Part shown: one piece after another, positions 46,723-54,999 of the stretch | Layout: each line of letters begins with the position of its first letter | Numbering within the stretch: the first letter of the stretch is position 1 | From: Synechococcus sp. NOUM97013 | Lineage (GTDB): Bacteria; Cyanobacteriota; Cyanobacteriia; PCC-6307; Cyanobiaceae | Direction: 5' to 3' | DNA length: 64,000 nucleotides | Assembly (NCBI RefSeq): GCF_014279815.1 | Contig: NZ_CP047941.1 | Coordinates: forward strand, 1-64,000 | Made by a program: the position numbers and the translations under genes | Notes under the pieces: model-generated | What the model was told of the DNA's origin: nothing | The model's input: only the letters and a program-made list of their open reading frames with translations | Databases searched by the model: none

Positions 46723-47334
46723 GTGACCGCTGCCCAACAGCAGGATCAGCAACTTCAGCGACGTCTGCAGCAGGACAGCATCCAGCTGGCCGGCAAGACC
46801 GTCTACATCAATCCTTTTCTCTACTGGCGTCGCTTTGACAGCAACACCGACCGCTGGCTGCGCGAGCCCGGTCAGCTGAACGAGGATCAGATCCAGCAGA
46901 ACCGCAGCCGCTTCTATCCCGAACTGGATTGGGCGTTGCTCGACGTCACCGATCAGGAGATCAAGGACGGCGCCGTTGAAATGTTCCTCAAGAGCCTGGA
47001 GCTGATCGGCACCTTTCATCCTGAACTCACCTCCGGACAGCTGCTGGAGGTGGAGCGCAAGATGGCGATCACCAAGAAGCGGTCTTTTGAGCGCTGGGTT
47101 GAGAAGTCGTATAAGCGGCGTGCTCGGCTGCAGACACGTGAGAAGCGTCGTTTTGCCCGTGATCGCTTCCTACGGGGCTGGTCGGAATGGATTGCCCTCG
47201 ACACCACCCATCAGGCGCTGGCACCGATGGTCGCTTTGGTGGTGATCTCCGGTGTGATCGGCTGGTCGCTCGGGTCGTCCCGTGCCAGTTGTCCGGCACT
47301 TGTGCCTCCAGCGCAGCAGACTGGAGTTCGTTGA
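46723..47334 (+). CDS. Membrane-anchored conserved cyanobacterial protein, unknown function
   Basis: The 203-residue product starts at GTG 46723. It has a soluble N-terminal part (KTVYINPFLYWRRFDSNTDR, then FYPELDWALLDVTDQEIKDG), a strongly basic segment (KSYKRRARLQTREKRRFARD) and one C-terminal transmembrane helix (MVALVVISGVIGWSLG) before a short tail. The basic stretch before the helix suggests the N-terminal domain is cytosolic. It lies between guaA and ftsI, suggesting, but not proving, a cell-envelope link. Confidence 0.75.
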   Translation: MTAAQQQDQQLQRRLQQDSIQLAGKTVYINPFLYWRRFDSNTDRWLREPGQLNEDQIQQNRSRFYPELDWALLDVTDQEIKDGAVEMFLKSLELIGTFHPELTSGQLLEVERKMAITKKRSFERWVEKSYKRRARLQTREKRRFARDRFLRGWSEWIALDTTHQALAPMVALVVISGVIGWSLGSSRASCPALVPPAQQTGVR

Positions 47335-47353
47335 TCGTTGAGGGCCTTGCTTG

Positions 47354-47767
47354 ATGGCCGACAGCCAACCTTTCGACTCCTTGCGCCTGACCTTGATGCA
47401 AGACGTGCTGCCGGTGGGTCTGGCCTTTGTGGATCGCGTCCGCACCGACGGTGCAGCGAAGGCGGTTGAATCCGTGGCGAAAGGCGAGGACCCGCTCGGA
47501 GATCTGCGTCAGCAGGGTGAACCAGCGGCCCGGGAGGTGCGTGAGCGGCTGGATCAGATCAGCCCCGGCCTCGGCAATCCTGTGATGACGGTGCAGGTGG
47601 AGGTGAATGAGCCTGATGTAGCGGCTGAGGTCATCGATGCAGCCAGCGAGATTCCATCGGATCGTTCCGGTGATTCGGATTTGTCCCCTGCGCAGCTTCA
47701 GGAGGTGCTGGGCCGGATTGAAGATCGCTTGAAGCGCTTGGATGCCTTGATGGCGTCGGAGAGCTGA
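47354..47767 (+). CDS. Conserved hypothetical protein upstream of ftsI
   Basis: The protein of about 137 residues starts at ATG 47354, with GAGGG upstream. The first 60 residues are helical (LRLTLMQDVLPVGLAFVDRVR, broken by Pro). The middle is acidic, and the C-terminus looks like a coiled coil (LQEVLGRIEDRLKRLDALM). There are no catalytic motifs and I recognise no family. It ends six bases before ftsI and starts 19 bp after the membrane protein gene, consistent with one transcript. Confidence 0.7.
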   Translation: MADSQPFDSLRLTLMQDVLPVGLAFVDRVRTDGAAKAVESVAKGEDPLGDLRQQGEPAAREVRERLDQISPGLGNPVMTVQVEVNEPDVAAEVIDAASEIPSDRSGDSDLSPAQLQEVLGRIEDRLKRLDALMASES

Positions 47768-47772
47768 GCGGA

Positions 47773-49578
47773 ATGGCGCGCTCGGGCCTGTCGCGACGGG
47801 ATGGTCAGCGTCAGAGCGGTCTGCGCCAGCAGCCGCTGGTGCTACTTGCCTTTGTCCTGCTGGTGAGCGCAGCGATGGTGTCTCGTTTGGTGTGGCTGCA
47901 GGTGCTGGAGGGCAAGCGTTACCGCGAGCTGGCGGATGAGAACCGCATCCGCCTGGTGCCCCGTTCCCCCACGCGTGGTCGTCTGCTCGATCGCAAGGGA
48001 CGCGTGCTGGCCTCCAGCAAGTTGACCTACTCCCTGTATGTGGAGCCGCGCTTGGTGGACGATGCGTCCTGGCCGGACCTGCGGGATCGTTTGGCGCGTC
48101 TCCTCGACCTTGATGCGACCGTGCTCGATCAGCGACGCGGCAGCGGTGAAGCCCGTGATGGCTATCGCATCAATCTGGCGACCGATCTGAAGCCGGAGCA
48201 GGTGCTCCGGTTCCGGGAGCAGTCTCTGGGGCTCAAGGGCGCGCAGGTGGATGTGGACATCCTGCGGTTCTATCCCCATGGAACGCTGGCGGCCCACACC
48301 CTCGGCTACACCCAGCCGATCACCGAGAGCGAGTACGAAACGCTCGCTGAAAAGGGCTACAAGATTCGTGATCGCATCGGTCGGATCGGTGTGGAAGCGG
48401 CCTATGAAAGTCATCTCCGCGGTGCCTGGGGCGGCCAGATGCTGGAGGTGAATGCCATGGGTGAGGTGCAGCGCCATCTTGGCGATCGCCCGTCAGTGGC
48501 AGGCAAGGACCTCACCCTCACCCTGGATCTCGACCTTCAGAAGGCCGCTGAGCAGGCGCTGGCTGACAAACCTGGCGGCGCCATCGTCGCCATGGATCCC
48601 AACACGGGCGCGATCCTGGCTCTGGCCAGCAAACCCACCTTCGATCCGAACTTTTTCTCCAAGCTCGTCACCACTCAGAAGGAGTACGACGCGCTGTTCT
48701 CCAATCCCAAGAAGCCATTGCTCAGCCGGGCCATGAATGCCTATGACCCCGGCAGCACCTGGAAGGCGGTCACGGCCATGGCCGGGATGGAATCGGGCAA
48801 ATTCCCCCCGGAGACGAAGCTCAACACCACCGCCTGCATCACCTACGGCGGCCATTGTTTTCCCGACCACAACGGCGCTGGTTTCGGCCGGATCGGTTAT
48901 GCCGATGCCTTGCGCTTTTCCAGCAACACTTTCTTTTATCAGGTGGGTGTGGGAGCGGGGTCTCTGGCCCTGAAGAAGGCTGCGGATGCCCTGGGTTTTC
49001 AGCAAAAAACCGGCATCGAGATCGGTTGGGAGGAAAACATCGGCCTAGTTGGTGATGAGGCCTGGGCCGCCGCTGGCCGCGGCTGGGCTGAGCCCGGTTC
49101 AACGCCCTGGATTCCAGAAGACATGGCCAGTGCATCGATCGGTCAGTCGGTGGTGCAGATCACCCCACTGCAGCTGGCCCGGGCTTACTCGGTGTTTGCC
49201 AACGGTGGATGGCTCGTCACCCCTCACCTGGCGGAGCAGGGATTGGATTGGACGGAGCCACCCCGTCGCACCAAGGTGCCGATCCAGCCGGCCACGTTGA
49301 ACACCATTCGTGAGGGCCTGCGCAAGGTGGTGTCTGATGGCACCGGGTTCGGCCTCAATGGCCCCGGCATTCCACCGGCTGGTGGCAAGACCGGCACAGC
49401 CGAAGACAGCACGGGCGGCCCGGACCATGCCTGGTTCGCCACTTATGCCCCCTATCCGGAAGGGCAGATCGTGATTGTGGCCTTCGCGCAGAACACACCT
49501 GGCGGTGGTTCCGTGCATGCGTTGCCGATGGCTAAGAAAGTGATGGAGGTGTGGAACCGCACTCGCACCAAGTCCTGA
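47773..49578 (+). CDS. ftsI: Peptidoglycan D,D-transpeptidase (class B PBP, FtsI/PBP2 family)
   Basis: The 601-residue septal or elongation transpeptidase cross-links peptidoglycan. A short cytosolic N-terminus leads to one membrane helix (LVLLAFVLLVSAAMVSRLVWL), then the dimerisation domain (RGRLLDRKGRVLASS). The penicillin-binding domain has SxxK as STWK near residue 327, SxN as SSN near 383 and KTG as GGKTGTAED near 538. Size and motif order favour FtsI over MrdA, but single class B enzymes are hard to split by eye. It ends exactly where convergent sqdX ends. Confidence 0.93.
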   Translation: MARSGLSRRDGQRQSGLRQQPLVLLAFVLLVSAAMVSRLVWLQVLEGKRYRELADENRIRLVPRSPTRGRLLDRKGRVLASSKLTYSLYVEPRLVDDASWPDLRDRLARLLDLDATVLDQRRGSGEARDGYRINLATDLKPEQVLRFREQSLGLKGAQVDVDILRFYPHGTLAAHTLGYTQPITESEYETLAEKGYKIRDRIGRIGVEAAYESHLRGAWGGQMLEVNAMGEVQRHLGDRPSVAGKDLTLTLDLDLQKAAEQALADKPGGAIVAMDPNTGAILALASKPTFDPNFFSKLVTTQKEYDALFSNPKKPLLSRAMNAYDPGSTWKAVTAMAGMESGKFPPETKLNTTACITYGGHCFPDHNGAGFGRIGYADALRFSSNTFFYQVGVGAGSLALKKAADALGFQQKTGIEIGWEENIGLVGDEAWAAAGRGWAEPGSTPWIPEDMASASIGQSVVQITPLQLARAYSVFANGGWLVTPHLAEQGLDWTEPPRRTKVPIQPATLNTIREGLRKVVSDGTGFGLNGPGIPPAGGKTGTAEDSTGGPDHAWFATYAPYPEGQIVIVAFAQNTPGGGSVHALPMAKKVMEVWNRTRTKS

Positions 49579-50727
49579 TCAGGCAGCCACGTTCAGATCC
49601 TGCTGCTCCAGAACATCGCGGTAGTAGCCGCGCAGTTGTTCGGTGGCGCCGGCCCAGCCCCAGCGCTCGGCTTCATCGCGGGCCGCTTTGCGAAGGGCCT
49701 GCCGTTCCAGGTCATTGCCCAGCAGGCGGCGTGTGGCTTCGATCAGGCTTGCGGCACCGCCATCGGCACCGTCGGGCTCATACAGACAGCCATTGGAGCC
49801 GTCCGTGATGATGTCGGGGATGCCGCCGCGGTTGGCGCCGACCACAGGACATCCAGCCGCCATGGCTTCCAGCAGAACGAGGCCCAGGGTTTCAGTGCTG
49901 GATGGGAACAGGAACGCATCACCACTGGCATAGGCGCTCGCCAGCTCTTCACCGGCCAGATAACCGACAAACGTGGTGGCTGTGCCGGCGAAATGTTTCT
50001 CCAGCTGTTGGCGGTGCGGGCCATCGCCCACCAGCGCCAAACGGGCGTCCGGAAGGGCTTCCAGCACGGGCCGGATCCGTTCAATCTGTTTTTCGGCTGA
50101 GAGACGACCCACGTAAAGCAGCAGGGCGCCGCGGTCGTCGTGATTGCCTAGCAGTCGCTGACGCATGGTCTCGCTGCGCAACTGGGGCCGGAATAGATCG
50201 GTGTCGACCCCGCGCTGCCACAGATCAGTGTTCTGGATTCCTTTTTCACTCAGCTCCTGCACCATCGCGGTGGAGGTGCAGAGGTTGAGCAGGGCCTGAT
50301 TGTGCGCTGCCTTGAGCAGTTCCCAGAGCAAGGGCTCGAGCATGCCCATGCCGTAGTGCTCCAGATACTTGGGCAGATGGGTGTGATAACTGGCGACCAG
50401 CGGGATGGATTTGGTCTTGGCCAGCCAAATCCCCCCCAGTCCGAGCACGGCTGGGTTCACCACATGGATCAGGTCGGGCTGGAACGCATCAATCGCTTCA
50501 GAAACGGCCGGCCTGGGCAGGGCCAGCTTGAGCTCGGGGTAGAGCGGCAACGGCATGGCGGGCACCCCAATCAGCCGTGCTCCCATGTACTGATCTGGAC
50601 AGCCCTCAGGGCAGAACACGATCACCTCATCGCCGGCATCCACCAGATGCTTCACCGTTTTGGTGAGTCGGGTGACGATGCCGTCGACCTTCGGCAGGAA
50701 GGTTTCTGTGAAGAAGGCGATTTTCAA
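49579..50727 (-). CDS. sqdX: Sulfoquinovosyltransferase (SQDG synthase) SqdX
   Basis: The GT4-family glycosyltransferase, about 382 residues, transfers sulfoquinovose from UDP-sulfoquinovose to diacylglycerol to make the thylakoid lipid SQDG. It begins KIAFFTETFLPKVDGIVTRL, typical of SqdX. VGRLSAEKQIERI, ALVGDGPHRQQLE and SSTETLGLVLLEAMAAGCPVV (cut at family motif ETLGLVLLEAMA) form the nucleotide-sugar site. I chose TTG 50727; a frame extending to 50823 would overlap sqdB. It is the second gene of the sqdB-sqdX pair, spaced 20 bp. Confidence 0.94.
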   Translation of the reverse strand: MKIAFFTETFLPKVDGIVTRLTKTVKHLVDAGDEVIVFCPEGCPDQYMGARLIGVPAMPLPLYPELKLALPRPAVSEAIDAFQPDLIHVVNPAVLGLGGIWLAKTKSIPLVASYHTHLPKYLEHYGMGMLEPLLWELLKAAHNQALLNLCTSTAMVQELSEKGIQNTDLWQRGVDTDLFRPQLRSETMRQRLLGNHDDRGALLLYVGRLSAEKQIERIRPVLEALPDARLALVGDGPHRQQLEKHFAGTATTFVGYLAGEELASAYASGDAFLFPSSTETLGLVLLEAMAAGCPVVGANRGGIPDIITDGSNGCLYEPDGADGGAASLIEATRRLLGNDLERQALRKAARDEAERWGWAGATEQLRGYYRDVLEQQDLNVAA

Positions 50728-50747
50728 GGAGAAACCCCGATCAGGAA

Positions 50748-51944
50748 TCAGGAGGCGGTGCCGATGGCCTGAGCCTGGGTTTTGGTCCAGGCGGAGGTGC
50801 AGAGGATGCGATCGCGATCGCAACGGTCGGCATAGCGGGTGGCGATTTCCACAACTTCCTTGAGTAGGCCGTCATCCAGGGTGGTGGGGTTGAGGCCGAG
50901 CTCGAGGAAGCAGCGGTTGTCAACGATCAGATCGTTTTCGACGGCTTCGTTGCGTGGGTTGGGCAGGTTGTTCACCTGAGCACCCGTGAGGGCCGCTACC
51001 TTCTTGGCCAGTTCACCCACCTGATGGCTTTCGGTCATCTGGTTGAAGATCTTCACCCGCTCACCCTGTTCGGGTGGGTTTTCCAGGGCGAGCTGCACGC
51101 AGCGAACGGAATCACGGATGTGGATGAAGGCGCGGGTCTGACCACCTGTGCCGTGAACGGTGAGGGGATACCCGATCGCGGCCTGCATCAGGAAGCGGTT
51201 GAGCACGGTGCCGTAGTCACCGTCGTAATCGAAGCGGTTGGTGAGACGGGGATCCCGACCGGTGGCATCGGTATTGGTGCCCCAGACAATGCCTTGGTGT
51301 AGGTCGGTGATTCGGACTTTGTCGTTCTTGTTGTAGTAGAGGAAGAGAAGCTGATCGAGCGTCTTGGTCATGTGATAGACGCTGCCGGGGCTGGCGGGGT
51401 GGAGAATTTCCTCCTCAAAGCGGCTGCCATCGGGCTGGGGCACTTCCACCTTGAGATAGCCCTCAGGGATGGTGGCGCCACGGTGGGAGCCGTAGCCGTA
51501 CACACCCATGGTGCCGAGGTGGACCACATGGATGTCCTTGCCGGATTCCACAATCGCGGCCAGCAGGTTGTGGGTGCCGTTGACGTTGTTGTCGACGGTG
51601 TAGCGCTTGGTGGCGCTGCTCTTCATGGAGTAGGGGGCAGCCCGCTGTTCCGCGAAGTGCACCACGGAGTCGGGCTTTTCCTCGATAAGCAGGTCGAGCA
51701 GGCGTTGGTACTCGTGGGCGATGTCCATGTGCACGAAGCGCATTGGCTTACCGCCGATCTCCTCCCAGGCCTGCAGCCGCTCGCCGATGCTCGCAATCGG
51801 TGTGAGCGACTCGACTTCCAGGTCGATGTCGATCTTGCGACGGCTGAGGTTGTCGATGATCACGACCTCGTGACCCTGGTCCGCCAGATTCACGGCGCAG
51901 GGCCAGCCACAGAAGCCGTCACCACCGAGAACGAGAACTTTCAC
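50748..51944 (-). CDS. sqdB: UDP-sulfoquinovose synthase SqdB
   Basis: The 398-residue SDR enzyme makes UDP-sulfoquinovose from UDP-glucose and sulfite with NAD. The N-terminal Rossmann motif is VLGGDGFCGWPCAVNL, followed by VIIDNLSRRKID. YSMKSSATKRYTVDNNVNGT and VHLGTMGVYGYG contain active-site residues characteristic of SqdB, including the Met and Tyr/Lys positions. Sulfolipid lets oligotrophic cyanobacteria save phosphate. Near the 3' end, two fused GCGATCGC octamers occur at 50808-50821. Confidence 0.96.
   Translation of the reverse strand: MKVLVLGGDGFCGWPCAVNLADQGHEVVIIDNLSRRKIDIDLEVESLTPIASIGERLQAWEEIGGKPMRFVHMDIAHEYQRLLDLLIEEKPDSVVHFAEQRAAPYSMKSSATKRYTVDNNVNGTHNLLAAIVESGKDIHVVHLGTMGVYGYGSHRGATIPEGYLKVEVPQPDGSRFEEEILHPASPGSVYHMTKTLDQLLFLYYNKNDKVRITDLHQGIVWGTNTDATGRDPRLTNRFDYDGDYGTVLNRFLMQAAIGYPLTVHGTGGQTRAFIHIRDSVRCVQLALENPPEQGERVKIFNQMTESHQVGELAKKVAALTGAQVNNLPNPRNEAVENDLIVDNRCFLELGLNPTTLDDGLLKEVVEIATRYADRCDRDRILCTSAWTKTQAQAIGTAS
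50808..50821. repeat. Fused pair of HIP1 octamers
   Basis: GCGATCGCGATCGC contains two overlapping copies of the cyanobacterial highly iterated palindrome GCGATCGC. Other single copies seen are at 12166-12173, 19466-19473, 48482-48489 and 59959-59966. The overall count is low for a cyanobacterium, in keeping with marine Synechococcus. Confidence 0.7.
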
Positions 51945-52002
51945 CCCAAACTCCTGCTGAAGCGTTCAAGCCGCCAATGAGGTGCAAGCTACTACAGGGT
52001 TT

Positions 52003-52170
52003 TCAGCTGATCGCCACGGTGACGGCCATCAGAGCCACCACCAGCACTGACCCACCGATGATCATCAGTCTGGAGCCGTTGCTGCGGCTGGTTTCCTCAG
52101 AGACCACTTCCATGCGGGGTTCCTTCGCGAAGGCGTTCAAGCGTCCGCCGTCTTCGGTTGTGACCTGCAT
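52003..52170 (-). CDS. Small ssl1498-type light-harvesting-like membrane protein
   Basis: This 55-residue gene reads MQVTTEDGGRLNAFAKEP, a polar linker (TSRSNGSRL), then one membrane helix (IIGGSVLVVALMAVTVAIS). The pattern TTEDGGRLNxFAxEP followed by a C-terminal helix is that of the Ssl1498 family of light-harvesting-like small proteins in cyanobacteria. AAGGA lies five bases before ATG 52170. It is downstream of thiG on the same strand (87 bp) and upstream of sqdB. It lacks the ExxNGR motif of true high-light-inducible proteins. Confidence 0.85.
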   Translation of the reverse strand: MQVTTEDGGRLNAFAKEPRMEVVSEETSRSNGSRLMIIGGSVLVVALMAVTVAIS

Positions 52171-52257
52171 GAGTCCTTGTCGACTGCCGAGACCTTATGA
52201 GTCCAATTGCTTACTGACAGGCTTTGTGTCGCTGGCTTCATGTCACTTCACCACTCG

Positions 52258-53067
52258 TTACTTCACTAGCCCGCTGGTGGGAGAGCTGGGGCTGGCCTGA
52301 TCGCGGCGCGGTAACCGGCCGGATTGGAACGCCAGACGGCCCGCTTGAACGGCTTGCCCCATGGCTTCCGCCATCGCCGCGGGATCGCCCGCCAGGGCGA
52401 TGGCGCTGTTCACCAGCACGGCATCGGCTCCCATCTCTAAGGCCGCTGCAGCTTCGCTGGGGACGCCGATGCCGGCATCCACCACCACAGGCACGGTGGC
52501 GTTTTCGATGATCAGGGCGATGTTCGAGGCATTGCAGAGGCCCTGGCCGGAGCCGATCGGTGAGCCCAGCGGCATCACCGTGGCGCAGCCGACATCCTCC
52601 AGTCGTTTTGCCAGCAGCGGGTCTGCATTGATGTAGGGGAGCACGGTGAATCCTTCCTTCACCAGGGTTTCGGCGGCTTCCAGGGTGCCGATCGGATCGG
52701 GCAGCAGGTGGCGGCTGTCGGGGATCACCTCCAGCTTCACGAAGGTGTTGTCTTCCTGACCCGCCAGCTTGGCAAGCTCACGTCCCAGGCGGGCCACCCG
52801 GATGGCCTCTTCCGCTGTGGCGCAGCCAGCGGTGTTGGGAAGCATCCAGATGCGAGACCAGTCAATGGCTTCCATCAGGCCTGCATGTCCCGCCGCCACC
52901 GCCTGGACCCGCCGCACAGCCACCGTGACCATCTCGCAGCCTGAGCGCTCCAGGCTCTGCTGCATGGCTTGCAGGTTGGGGTATTTGCCGGTGCCGGTGA
53001 ACAGCCGACTGCTGAACGGGCGTCCACCGATCAGAAGCGGGTCGGTGCTGGACGGTGTTGAAGCCAT
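52258..53067 (-). CDS. thiG: Thiazole synthase ThiG
   Basis: The TIM-barrel enzyme, about 269 residues, forms thiazole phosphate from DXP, ThiS-thiocarboxylate and dehydroglycine. The Schiff-base lysine is K111 in [53 protein letters not shown] and [20 protein letters not shown] are all standard motifs. Two adjacent ATGs at 53070 and 53067 are possible starts. No thiS, thiH or thiO is adjacent, and I see no TPP riboswitch in the roughly 90-bp upstream gap. Confidence 0.96.
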   Translation of the reverse strand: MASTPSSTDPLLIGGRPFSSRLFTGTGKYPNLQAMQQSLERSGCEMVTVAVRRVQAVAAGHAGLMEAIDWSRIWMLPNTAGCATAEEAIRVARLGRELAKLAGQEDNTFVKLEVIPDSRHLLPDPIGTLEAAETLVKEGFTVLPYINADPLLAKRLEDVGCATVMPLGSPIGSGQGLCNASNIALIIENATVPVVVDAGIGVPSEAAAALEMGADAVLVNSAIALAGDPAAMAEAMGQAVQAGRLAFQSGRLPRRDQASPSSPTSGLVK

Positions 53068-53159
53068 CATGCGGAGATGCGGACTGGTGGTGAACCGGAT
53101 CGGAAGTCGGACGGGCCACGCTGGAGGGCCCTACCGTGCGCCCATCATCCGTTCTCGTC

Positions 53160-53681
53160 ATGCCCATTTCCGTGGACATGAACGCGCCGATCGAGATTCC
53201 GGCGACGTTCGAACCGTCTCTCCCTCTGGATGCGTCTGTTCTACAGAAACCGCTCGAACTTGAGGGATCGGTTCTTCGCTTTGATCCTGTGGCGCGGGCG
53301 GCCAGCCTGGCGGTGTCGATGCCCCGCCAGTGGTGCGGCAGTTACACCTCGTTCACCAGCGGCGACACGGTGGATGTGGTGTTGACGCTGGCCAGCGTGG
53401 TGCCAATGGGACAGATGCTGGATCTGCGGGGAGAGATGCAGATCGGCAGCGTCTCCACGCCGGTGCAGGGCAATTTGAATGCCACATCAGATCAACTGGA
53501 TCTGCTGCCCCTGGCCAGCACACTCCCCAATGAATTGGAGGCGGGCGGAGATTTTCTTGGCCTGCAGGGCCTCTCCCTGTCGAGCTGGCAGGCTCCCCGT
53601 CTCACCAACCTGGGCGGCAGCCTCAGCCTTGAGCCCAGTTGTTCCGACTCAGAAGCCCCGGCGATCCGAGCTCTCTGGTGA
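53160..53681 (+). CDS. Conserved cyanobacterial hypothetical protein
   Basis: From ATG 53160 the product is 173 residues with no membrane segment. It looks mainly beta-stranded (GSVLRFDPVARAASLAVS, DTVDVVLTLASVVPMGQML, LDLRGEMQIGSV). There are two cysteines and no obvious catalytic motif. A start at 53136 is also possible. The gene is divergent from thiG by about 90 bp and overlaps the 3' end of the Ycf37-like gene by 33 bp. Confidence 0.7.
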   Translation: MPISVDMNAPIEIPATFEPSLPLDASVLQKPLELEGSVLRFDPVARAASLAVSMPRQWCGSYTSFTSGDTVDVVLTLASVVPMGQMLDLRGEMQIGSVSTPVQGNLNATSDQLDLLPLASTLPNELEAGGDFLGLQGLSLSSWQAPRLTNLGGSLSLEPSCSDSEAPAIRALW

Positions 53682-54239
53682 TCCACCACCGGATGACGTC
53701 GATGCCTTGCTGGTTTGACGTTGCAAGGTCCGCTCCAGGCGTTTCAGCCGGGTGCGGGCCGTTTTATTAGCAGGTTCCAGGGCCAACACCTTGCGGTAGA
53801 GATCGCAGGCGTCGTCCCTGTTAAGCAGGCGTTCCTGGGCGAAAGCCAGATTATTGAGCGCAACGGGATAGTCCGCCTTGGCTTGCAGCGCAGATTTGTA
53901 GTGGCGGACTGCACTGGAGAAGTCTTTCTGCGCGGCGAGAGAGAAACCCAGGGCGTTCTGCACGAGCGCCTTCGCTTCGTCAGGCTCGTTGTTCAGCCGT
54001 TTTGCGGCTTGTCGCAACGTCGCGGTGGCCTGGGGATAGAGACGCTTGCGCAATTGAACTGAAGCCAGCTCGTAGAGCTGACCTGCATCTTTTGAGGAGC
54101 CTGCATCCGCCTGCTCGAGGCGGATCAAATTCAGTTCGTCGCGGCGTACCCGCAGAAGCTGTCGCCCGGCGACGACAGCCACGATTGCCAGCAGGCCGAT
54201 CAGCCCGAGCAGATAGGTCTGCGGCAGGAAGGAGTCCAT
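53649..54239 (-). CDS. Membrane-anchored TPR protein, Ycf37-like
   Basis: The 196-residue protein has one N-terminal membrane helix (YLLGLIGLLAIVAVVAGRQLL), a basic linker and about three TPR units (LYELASVQLRKRLYPQATAT, AKALVQNALGFSLAAQKDFS, ALNNLAFAQERLLNRDDA). This matches Ycf37/Pyg7, a thylakoid TPR protein needed for efficient photosystem I assembly. TPR similarity alone is weak evidence, so the assignment depends on the anchor and size. rplT follows on the opposite flank, same strand. Confidence 0.7.
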   Translation of the reverse strand: MDSFLPQTYLLGLIGLLAIVAVVAGRQLLRVRRDELNLIRLEQADAGSSKDAGQLYELASVQLRKRLYPQATATLRQAAKRLNNEPDEAKALVQNALGFSLAAQKDFSSAVRHYKSALQAKADYPVALNNLAFAQERLLNRDDACDLYRKVLALEPANKTARTRLKRLERTLQRQTSKASTSSGGGSPESSDRRGF

Positions 54240-54273
54240 GAAGGATGAGGGAAGTCCCGGGGCGGGACCCTAC

Positions 54274-54621
54274 TCAACCCTGGGTTGCATTCACCACATT
54301 CGTGAAGCTGGCGGGATCCGCCACTGCCAACTGAGCAAGCATCTTGCGGTTCAGACGCACATCAGCTTGCTTGAGGCCGCCGATCAGACGGCTGTAGCTC
54401 ACACCGTTCAGACGGGCAGCGGCGTTGATGCGTGCGATCCAGAGGCGGCGGAAGTCACGCTTGCGACGGCGACGATCGCGGTAGGCGTTGCACAGAGCCT
54501 TCATCACCCGCTGGTTGGCGGTGCGGAAGAGGGTGCCGTTGCTGCCGCGGAAGCCACGGGCTAAACGGAGGATTTTATTGCGGCGCTTACGGGCGACGTT
54601 GCCTCTTTTGACGCGTGCCAT
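54274..54621 (-). CDS. rplT: 50S ribosomal protein L20
   Basis: The 115-residue protein has the L20 start [20 protein letters not shown] and the basic helical extension ([20 protein letters not shown]), followed by the globular part ([20 protein letters not shown]). L20 is needed early in 50S assembly. It lies 69 bp downstream of rpmI. infC is not adjacent, unlike in many bacteria. Confidence 0.97.
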   Translation of the reverse strand: MARVKRGNVARKRRNKILRLARGFRGSNGTLFRTANQRVMKALCNAYRDRRRRKRDFRRLWIARINAAARLNGVSYSRLIGGLKQADVRLNRKMLAQLAVADPASFTNVVNATQG

Positions 54622-54690
54622 GGGGAGTTGAAGGGGGAAGTAAGAACGATCTGAGCGATTCCGTCACTGCTCAGGAGAGCAGGCCGTGAT

Positions 54691-54888
54691 TTAGGCGTAG
54701 GGCATCATCAGAGCCACGCGATCCTCGTCCGTGCGGTCGACGACAGCTTTCGTGCCCAGGTGGCGCTTGAGCTTGGGGCTCTTGTGATCCAGCAGGTGAT
54801 TGCGGAACGCGCGCCGACGCATGAACTTGCCAGTGCCGGTTGCTTTGAACCGCTTGGCGGCTGCTTTGCGGGTCTTGAGCTTGGGCAT
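54691..54888 (-). CDS. rpmI: 50S ribosomal protein L35
   Basis: The 65-residue protein begins [20 protein letters not shown] and contains [22 protein letters not shown], standard L35 features of a very basic large-subunit protein. ATG 54888 gives the family length; a longer frame to 54966 adds no conserved residues. The 111 bp to the divergent SpoIID gene must hold the rpmI-rplT promoter. Confidence 0.97.
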   Translation of the reverse strand: MPKLKTRKAAAKRFKATGTGKFMRRRAFRNHLLDHKSPKLKRHLGTKAVVDRTDEDRVALMMPYA

Positions 54889-54999
54889 TTCTCTGGCGGC
54901 GCGTGGCACAAACGACAAACATAGAACCTCACCCTCCCTCCAGCCAAACGTCCGGTTCCGGTTCATGCTCAGGACATCTCATTCATCGATGTCGCTGCC

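Noticed and set aside
51977-52300. A 107-codon plus-strand frame between sqdB and thiG
   Set aside because: It is antisense to the clear 55-residue ssl1498-type gene and has no domain or membrane pattern of its own.
53071-53159. Possible TPP riboswitch ahead of thiG
   Set aside because: I could not find the conserved CTGAGA and ACCTGA elements in the short thiG upstream gap.
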